A DNA stretch of 64,000 nt from Lachnospiraceae bacterium KGMB03038 (GTDB lineage: Bacteria; Bacillota; Clostridia; Lachnospirales; Lachnospiraceae): NCBI GenBank assembly GCA_007361935.1, contig CP041667.1, forward strand, positions 1,013,501 through 1,077,500. Reading direction: 5' to 3'. The notes beneath the pieces are model-generated. The model had not been told where the DNA came from, searched no databases, and saw only the letters and a program-made list of their open reading frames with translations. This document shows positions 59,315 through 64,000 of the stretch, one piece after another; position 1 is the stretch's first letter, and each line of letters opens with the position of its first letter. Position numbers and translations under genes: made by a program.

Positions 59315-61749
59315 ATTATACGGAACAGGCAAAGGAAGCGCTGAGGATCGCTGGAGTTGAGGCTAGAGAACTGAAGCATCCATATATAGGAACAGAACAT
59401 CTGCTCTTGGGATTGCGGAAGGTGTATACCGGCGTGGCAGGGCAGGTCCTTGCGGCGAACGGGGTGGATGAAGAGAGTATTCTGAAAATCGTGGATGAAC
59501 TGGTATCGCCGGTAGGGAATACAGTCGTAAAAGAAAGGGCCGGAAACAGTCCCAGGTTAGAATATATTCTGGAGGAAAGCCAGGCGGAAGCAGTTCGTTT
59601 CCATTCGGAACAGACGGGGACGGAACATATGCTTCTTGCCCTTCTGCGGGATGTGGACTGCGTCGCCACCAGGATCCTTTTGACTCTGGGGATCAGCTTG
59701 CAGAAATTGTTCCAGGATATTTTGGAAGTCCTGGGAGCAGACCCGCGGGAATATCAAGATGAGATGAACCAGGAAAATGTACGGAAAAAGGAAGGTGTAC
59801 TGGAACAATTCGGTACGGATCTTACCGCACAGGCAGAGGAAGGGAAGCTGGATCCCGTGATTGGGAGAAAAGAGGAGATTGGCCGGCTTATGCAGATCTT
59901 AAGCAGAAGGACGAAGAATAATCCCTGCCTGGTTGGCGAGCCTGGAGTTGGAAAGACCGCGGTGATCGAAGGGCTGGCTCAGCAGATCGCGGCCGGCGTG
60001 GTCCCGGACAGCATGAAGAATAAGCGGATCCTGACCATGGATTTGGCGGGAATGGTGGCTGGCTCCAAGTACCGAGGAGAATTTGAAGAGCGGATGAAAC
60101 GTCTGATACAGGAAGTAAAAGCGGCGGGAAATATCATCCTTTTCCTGGATGAGGTCCATACGATCATCGGAGCCGGCGGCGCGGAGGGAGCCATTGACGC
60201 CTCCAATATCCTGAAGCCCTCCCTGGCAAGAGGGGAACTTCAGCTGATCGGGGCGACTACTATTGTGGAGTATCGGAAATATATTGAAAAAGATGCGGCG
60301 CTGGAACGGCGGTTCCAGCCTATTATGGTGGAGGAACCGACACAGGAGCAGTGTCTGGAGATATTGAAAGGCCTGAAAGCAAAGTATGAGGCTCACCATC
60401 GCGTAACGATTGAAGAAGAAGCGCTGGAAGGAGCGGTATATTTAGCGGACCGGTATGTGAGCGATCGGTTTTTGCCGGATAAGGCGATCGATGTGTTGGA
60501 TGAGGCCTGTTCAAAAGTAAGCCTGCGGGGATTCAAAGCGCCGGATTCTATTTATGAGCTGGAAGAGCTGACTGCCCGTCTGCTGGGAGAGATCGAGGAA
60601 TCCATCCGGCAGGGGGATATGGCGGAAGCGGCGCTTCTGAACCGGGAGAAAGAAGAGGCATCTAAGAAATTAGAGAAGACGAGAGAACGCTTCCAGAAGA
60701 GAAATGCGGGAAAGGAAATCCATGTTGCGGAGTCAGACATCGCGGATGTGGTCTCTGAGTGGACCAAGATACCGGTACAGAGGCTCCAGGAATCTGAAGG
60801 GGAACGGCTTCGGAAACTGGAAGTCACTCTGCATAAGAGAGTGATCGGCCAGGATGAGGCGGTGTCGGCGGTTGCGAAAGCGGTAAGGCGCGGCCGGGTA
60901 GGACTGAAAGACCCCAGGCGTCCTATTGGTTCTTTTTTGTTCCTTGGGCCTACCGGAGTGGGAAAAACGGAGCTGTCCAAGGCTTTGGCAGAAGCTTTGT
61001 TCGGAAATGAGGATTCGATGATCCGTGTTGATATGTCTGAATACATGGAGAAACACAGCGTGGCCAAGATGATCGGTTCTCCTCCGGGGTATGTGGGACA
61101 TGAGGACGGGGGGCAGCTCAGCGAGCAGGTGAGGAGGCATCCTTATTCTGTAGTCCTGTTTGATGAGATTGAGAAAGCCCATCCGGATGTGTTCAATATC
61201 TTATTGCAAGTCCTGGACGACGGACATATTACAGATTCTCAGGGGCGGAAAGTAAATTTCGCGAATACGGTGATCATAATGACTTCCAATGCGGGGGCCC
61301 AAGCGATCATAGATCCTAAAAGACTGGGATTCAATGCCAAAGAAGATGCGGCAGACGATTATAAGAGAATGAAAAGCAGTGTTATGAATGAGATCAAGCT
61401 GATCTTCCGGCCGGAATTCCTAAACCGGATCGATGAGATCCTTGTGTTCCATCCTCTCGGCAAAGACGAGATGAAACGGATCGTTGGTCTGATGTGCAGA
61501 GAATTTGCGGACAGGGCAAAAAATCAGCTTGGCATCCATCTTACTGTCCGGGACTCAGTGAAAAAACATATCGTGGAAAAAGGAACGGATCAGAAGTATG
61601 GAGCCCGTCCTTTACGCCGCGCTATGCAGAATATGCTGGAAGATAAACTGGCGGAAGCGCTGCTGTCCGGCGAGATAAAAAGAGACAGCGATGTGGTCGT
61701 TGGAATGTCTAAAAAAGAAATAAAATTTATTTCAAAGACTACAAAATAA
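59311..61749 (+). CDS. clpC: ATP-dependent Clp protease ATP-binding subunit ClpC
   Basis: An 812-residue Hsp100 unfoldase. The N-terminal Clp_N double repeat (HPYIGTEHLLLGLRK and TGTEHMLLALLRD) recruits adaptors. AAA1 has GEPGVGKTAVIEGLA, AAA2 has GPTGVGKTELSKALAEALFG; Walker B pairs FLDEVHT and LFDEIEKAHPDV are intact. The linker LLGEIEESIRQGDMAEAALLNREKE is UVR-like/M-domain as in ClpC rather than ClpA or ClpB. The length equals Bacillus ClpC. In Bacilli it is controlled by CtsR with mcsA/mcsB; here it is paired with a GntR regulator instead. Confidence 0.95.
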   Translation: MNYTEQAKEALRIAGVEARELKHPYIGTEHLLLGLRKVYTGVAGQVLAANGVDEESILKIVDELVSPVGNTVVKERAGNSPRLEYILEESQAEAVRFHSEQTGTEHMLLALLRDVDCVATRILLTLGISLQKLFQDILEVLGADPREYQDEMNQENVRKKEGVLEQFGTDLTAQAEEGKLDPVIGRKEEIGRLMQILSRRTKNNPCLVGEPGVGKTAVIEGLAQQIAAGVVPDSMKNKRILTMDLAGMVAGSKYRGEFEERMKRLIQEVKAAGNIILFLDEVHTIIGAGGAEGAIDASNILKPSLARGELQLIGATTIVEYRKYIEKDAALERRFQPIMVEEPTQEQCLEILKGLKAKYEAHHRVTIEEEALEGAVYLADRYVSDRFLPDKAIDVLDEACSKVSLRGFKAPDSIYELEELTARLLGEIEESIRQGDMAEAALLNREKEEASKKLEKTRERFQKRNAGKEIHVAESDIADVVSEWTKIPVQRLQESEGERLRKLEVTLHKRVIGQDEAVSAVAKAVRRGRVGLKDPRRPIGSFLFLGPTGVGKTELSKALAEALFGNEDSMIRVDMSEYMEKHSVAKMIGSPPGYVGHEDGGQLSEQVRRHPYSVVLFDEIEKAHPDVFNILLQVLDDGHITDSQGRKVNFANTVIIMTSNAGAQAIIDPKRLGFNAKEDAADDYKRMKSSVMNEIKLIFRPEFLNRIDEILVFHPLGKDEMKRIVGLMCREFADRAKNQLGIHLTVRDSVKKHIVEKGTDQKYGARPLRRAMQNMLEDKLAEALLSGEIKRDSDVVVGMSKKEIKFISKTTK

Positions 61750-61762
61750 AAGGGAATTGATA

Positions 61763-61768
61763 TATAAT
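61763..61768 (+). promoter_or_regulatory. -10 element for the 61805 gene
   Basis: TATAAT at 61763-61768, 14 bases after the clpC stop; the -35 would fall in the clpC end and is weak (TACAAA). Confidence 0.45.
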
Positions 61769-61804
61769 AGGGGATACAAAAGAAGAACCTAGGAGGAAAA
61801 TGAA

Positions 61805-62218
61805 ATGGCAGCAGTGAGGGAGCTTTTAAGAGCTGAGGCAGACGGAACGCTCAGTTTTGGAGACTACACCTTAGAAAGTAAGACAAAACTGGACGGTTTT
61901 GAATTCCAGGGCGATCTCTACAAGGTCAAAACTTTTTCTGAGATCACAAAGCTTGAGAGAAATGGAATGTTTGTATATGAATCTGTTCCGGGAACAGCGG
62001 TAGAACAGTTTCAGGCGACAGAACAAGAGATTTCTTTCAATGTCTCCGGCGCTCAGGATGCCCAATTTACCTTAGAGCTTGAAGCGGACAGCGAATATAC
62101 CGTTTATCTGGATGGAGCCGCGGCGGGCGACATGAAGACGAATTTAAGCGGAAAGCTCAGTGTCAGCACAGAATTGGCAGAAGGAGAGAGCGTTGCTGTA
62201 AGGATTGTCAAGAAATAA
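61805..62218 (+). CDS. Small beta-rich protein of unknown function
   Basis: A 137-residue protein with no signal peptide. The C-terminal half alternates polar and hydrophobic residues (QEISFNVSGAQDAQFTLELEADSEYTVYLDGA) as in a small beta-sandwich. Proteins of this type occur next to radA/clpC in related genomes and have sometimes been labelled endosialidase chain, which nothing here supports. Very good ribosome site CTAGGAGG. Own terminator follows. Confidence 0.65.
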   Translation: MAAVRELLRAEADGTLSFGDYTLESKTKLDGFEFQGDLYKVKTFSEITKLERNGMFVYESVPGTAVEQFQATEQEISFNVSGAQDAQFTLELEADSEYTVYLDGAAAGDMKTNLSGKLSVSTELAEGESVAVRIVKK

Positions 62219-62243
62219 AAGAAAGAATACAATATAAAGGCGG

Positions 62244-62269
62244 AAGGGCTGCGGATCGCAGCCCTTTTT
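62244..62269 (+). terminator. Intrinsic terminator after the 61805 gene
   Basis: AAGGGCTGCG (62244-62253) pairs with CGCAGCCCTT (62257-62266) around GAT, followed by TTT. Confidence 0.9.
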
Positions 62270-62287
62270 GCGGCATGGGAGAGAAGA

Positions 62288-63652
62288 ATGGCAAAAGCGA
62301 AAAAGACGGTGTTTTTCTGCCAGAACTGCGGGCATGAAGAAACAAAGTGGCTGGGTCAGTGCCCGGCCTGCAAAGAATGGAATACCTTTGTGGAGGAGAA
62401 AGTGTCGGTATCTTCGCCTGGAAAATCCGGAATTGTGAAGGAAGAACGGGATAATCGTCCCGTTGCGCTGAAAAGTGTTGCTACAGATGAAGATGACCGG
62501 ATACAGACAAAGATCGGAGAATTGGACCGAGTGCTGGGAGGCGGGATCGTGCCCGGCTCTTTGGTGCTGGTGGGCGGCGATCCGGGAATCGGGAAATCCA
62601 CTTTGCTGCTGCAGGTCTGCCAGGCGCTTTCCGCGGGAAATAAGAATATCCTCTATATTTCGGGAGAAGAGTCATTGAAACAGATTCGCCTCAGGGCAAA
62701 CCGGATGGGGGAATTTTCTGAGAAACTATATCTTTTATGTGAGACAAGCCTGGATAGGATACGAAATGTGATTGAAAAAAGCAGGCCGGATATGGTGGTG
62801 ATCGATTCTATCCAGACTATGTATAATGAGGAGGTGGCATCGGCGCCGGGAAGCGTATCCCAGGTTCGGGAGTCTACGAATATCTTTATGCAGCTGGCAA
62901 AGGGGCTGAATATTTCTATTTTTATTGTGGGCCATGTGACAAAAGAAGGAACGGTGGCGGGACCTAGGGTGCTGGAGCACATGGTGGACACGGTGCTGTA
63001 TTTCGAGGGAGACCGCCATGCCTCTTATCGAATCTTGAGGGCGGTCAAGAATAGGTTTGGTTCTACAAACGAAATCGGCGTTTTTGAGATGCGTACAGAA
63101 GGACTGGTGGAAGTGAAAAATCCTTCCGAGTTCATGTTAAGCGGAAAGCCGGAGAACGCTTCTGGCTCTGTTGTGGCCTGCGCGATGGAAGGAACCCGGC
63201 CTATGCTGATGGAAATCCAGGCTCTGGTCTGCCGCAGTAATTTTGGTATGCCAAGGAGGACGGCGGCAGGGTTGGATTATAACCGGGTGAACCTTCTGAT
63301 GGCGGTGCTGGAGAAACGGGCGGGGCTTGCACTTTCCAACTATGATGCCTATGTGAATATTGCGGGAGGGATCAGAATGAACGAGCCTGCGGTGGACTTG
63401 GGCGTTGTGATGGCCATTGCATCCAGTTATCGGAATAAACCGATTCCCGATGATATGATCGTATTTGGAGAAGTGGGCCTAAGCGGCGAGGTGCGCGGGG
63501 TCACTATGCCGGAGCAAAGAGTGACAGAGGCGAAGAAGCTGGGGTTCAAAAGCTGTATCGTGCCAAAGGTATCTGAGGAAGCACTGAAGGGGATAGAAGG
63601 AATCCGGATTATTGGAGTGGGTTCTGTCAACCAGGCGATCAGTGTGCTGTAA
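62288..63652 (+). CDS. radA: DNA repair protein RadA (Sms)
   Basis: A 454-residue branch-migration ATPase. N-terminal zinc finger CQNCG...CPAC, RecA-like core with Walker A GGDPGIGKSTLL, Walker B VVIDSIQT, the RadA-specific AVKNRFGSTNEIGVFEM (KNRFG), and a C-terminal Lon-protease-like domain (DLGVVMAIASSYRNKPIP) without catalytic serine. It helps process recombination intermediates and can assist transformation. It starts 19 bases after the terminator of the previous gene, so its own promoter is probably upstream of or within that hairpin region. Confidence 0.97.
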   Translation: MAKAKKTVFFCQNCGHEETKWLGQCPACKEWNTFVEEKVSVSSPGKSGIVKEERDNRPVALKSVATDEDDRIQTKIGELDRVLGGGIVPGSLVLVGGDPGIGKSTLLLQVCQALSAGNKNILYISGEESLKQIRLRANRMGEFSEKLYLLCETSLDRIRNVIEKSRPDMVVIDSIQTMYNEEVASAPGSVSQVRESTNIFMQLAKGLNISIFIVGHVTKEGTVAGPRVLEHMVDTVLYFEGDRHASYRILRAVKNRFGSTNEIGVFEMRTEGLVEVKNPSEFMLSGKPENASGSVVACAMEGTRPMLMEIQALVCRSNFGMPRRTAAGLDYNRVNLLMAVLEKRAGLALSNYDAYVNIAGGIRMNEPAVDLGVVMAIASSYRNKPIPDDMIVFGEVGLSGEVRGVTMPEQRVTEAKKLGFKSCIVPKVSEEALKGIEGIRIIGVGSVNQAISVL

Positions 63653-63760
63653 TTGCGGAAAGGGCTGCCCCAATTGGAGACATTCCTTCCGTGCGTTATT
63701 TTGATTTATAGGTTTCTTTATTTTCACCGACACGATTCAATGCAGAATAGGAGGTGTTTT

Positions 63761-64000
63761 ATGAGCGGCATGAAAGAAAAGATGCATACAGGAGAGCTTT
63801 ACCTGCCGGGGGATGAGGAGATCCTGGAAGAGCAGATAAAGCGGCTGGACCGCCTGTATGATTATAATATGACCCGTCCGACAGAAAGCGGGAAAAGAGA
63901 AACGATTCTGCGGGAAATGCTTGCTGAAGTCGGGGAAGGATGTTATATAGAACCGCCATTCCATGCCAACATGGGCGGCGCTAATGTCCATTTTGGCAAA
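63761..64000 (+). CDS. Sugar O-acetyltransferase (maltose/galactoside type), N-terminal part
   Basis: The first 80 codons of a gene cut by the window end. KEKMHTGELYLPGDEEILEEQIKRLDRLYDYN is the typical N-terminal helix cap (Mac domain) of maltose/galactoside O-acetyltransferases, and EVGEGCYIEPPFHANMGGANVHFG is the start of the left-handed beta-helix. These enzymes acetylate sugars with acetyl-CoA. Start ATG 63761 with AGGAGG; a second ATG at 63770 is further from the ribosome site. Confidence 0.85.
   Translation, partial: MSGMKEKMHTGELYLPGDEEILEEQIKRLDRLYDYNMTRPTESGKRETILREMLAEVGEGCYIEPPFHANMGGANVHFGK

Overview
The window reads as a chromosome segment from a low-to-mid GC Gram-positive anaerobe of the Clostridia, most likely Lachnospiraceae. 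This is inferred from strong AGGAGG-type ribosome sites, TTGACA/TATAAT promoters with many extended -10 (TGn) elements, 874-residue pyruvate phosphate dikinase, single-chain glycyl-tRNA synthetase, an M16C presequence-protease homologue, a DUF6465-like protein, a YqzL-like gene between era and recO, and a CIRCE element. No rRNA, tRNA, CRISPR array or prophage was seen. Both window ends cut a gene.

Layout. 1-3.0 kb: an unrecognised gene tail, a MurR/RpiR regulator, and a lysine riboswitch with its terminator in front of an NhaC-family transporter. 3.1-10.7 kb: housekeeping genes (M16C peptidase, era, yqzL-like, recO, glycyl-tRNA synthetase) and an orphan protein. 10.8-16.2 kb: a threonine module with two nearly identical SstT Ser/Thr symporters on the minus strand, divergent from tdh-kbl, which turn threonine into glycine and acetyl-CoA. 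16.2-17.2 kb: a REP-associated tyrosine transposase (RAYT) unit with nested inverted repeats. 17.2-21.4 kb: M18 aminopeptidase and ppdK. 21.6-31.3 kb: one 9.7-kb gene for a 3222-residue wall-anchored protein with about 18 Cna-B-like repeats. 31.5-36.4 kb: NiaR-type regulator, kinase-like protein, ArsP_2-type membrane protein, DUF6465-like protein, a gene-poor AT-rich stretch with possible tiny ORFs, a membrane protein and a PHP-domain protein. 36.5-37.0 kb: minus-strand hsp20 under a CIRCE operator. 37.2-42.2 kb: arginine operon argC-GNAT-argJ-argB-argD behind a promoter overlaid by a large inverted repeat.

42.3-48.7 kb: a YdcZ-type transporter, then an apparent operon comEA - response regulator - histidine kinase - GerMN lipoprotein - comEC. 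48.8-53.8 kb: FMN-dependent hydroxy-acid oxidising enzyme, holA, lepA, hemW. 53.8-57.4 kb (minus): a PEP/pyruvate-binding-domain gene broken by one in-frame TAG, and a second MurR/RpiR regulator. 57.6-64 kb: ald with a long leader hairpin, a YtrA-type GntR regulator overlapping clpC, a small beta-rich protein, radA, and the start of a sugar O-acetyltransferase gene.

The strongest less-ordinary signals are: (i) a family of GGGGACG-tipped intergenic palindromes at five sites, two of which flank the RAYT gene and one of which supplies stop codons to two convergent genes; (ii) the two-component system plus GerMN lipoprotein embedded between comEA and comEC; (iii) the amber-interrupted PEP/pyruvate-binding gene; (iv) the giant Cna-B protein; (v) the unexplained transcribed-looking region at 34.2-34.75 kb; (vi) visible control elements (lysine riboswitch, CIRCE, arg operator, ald leader hairpin) that allow regulation to be assigned from sequence.
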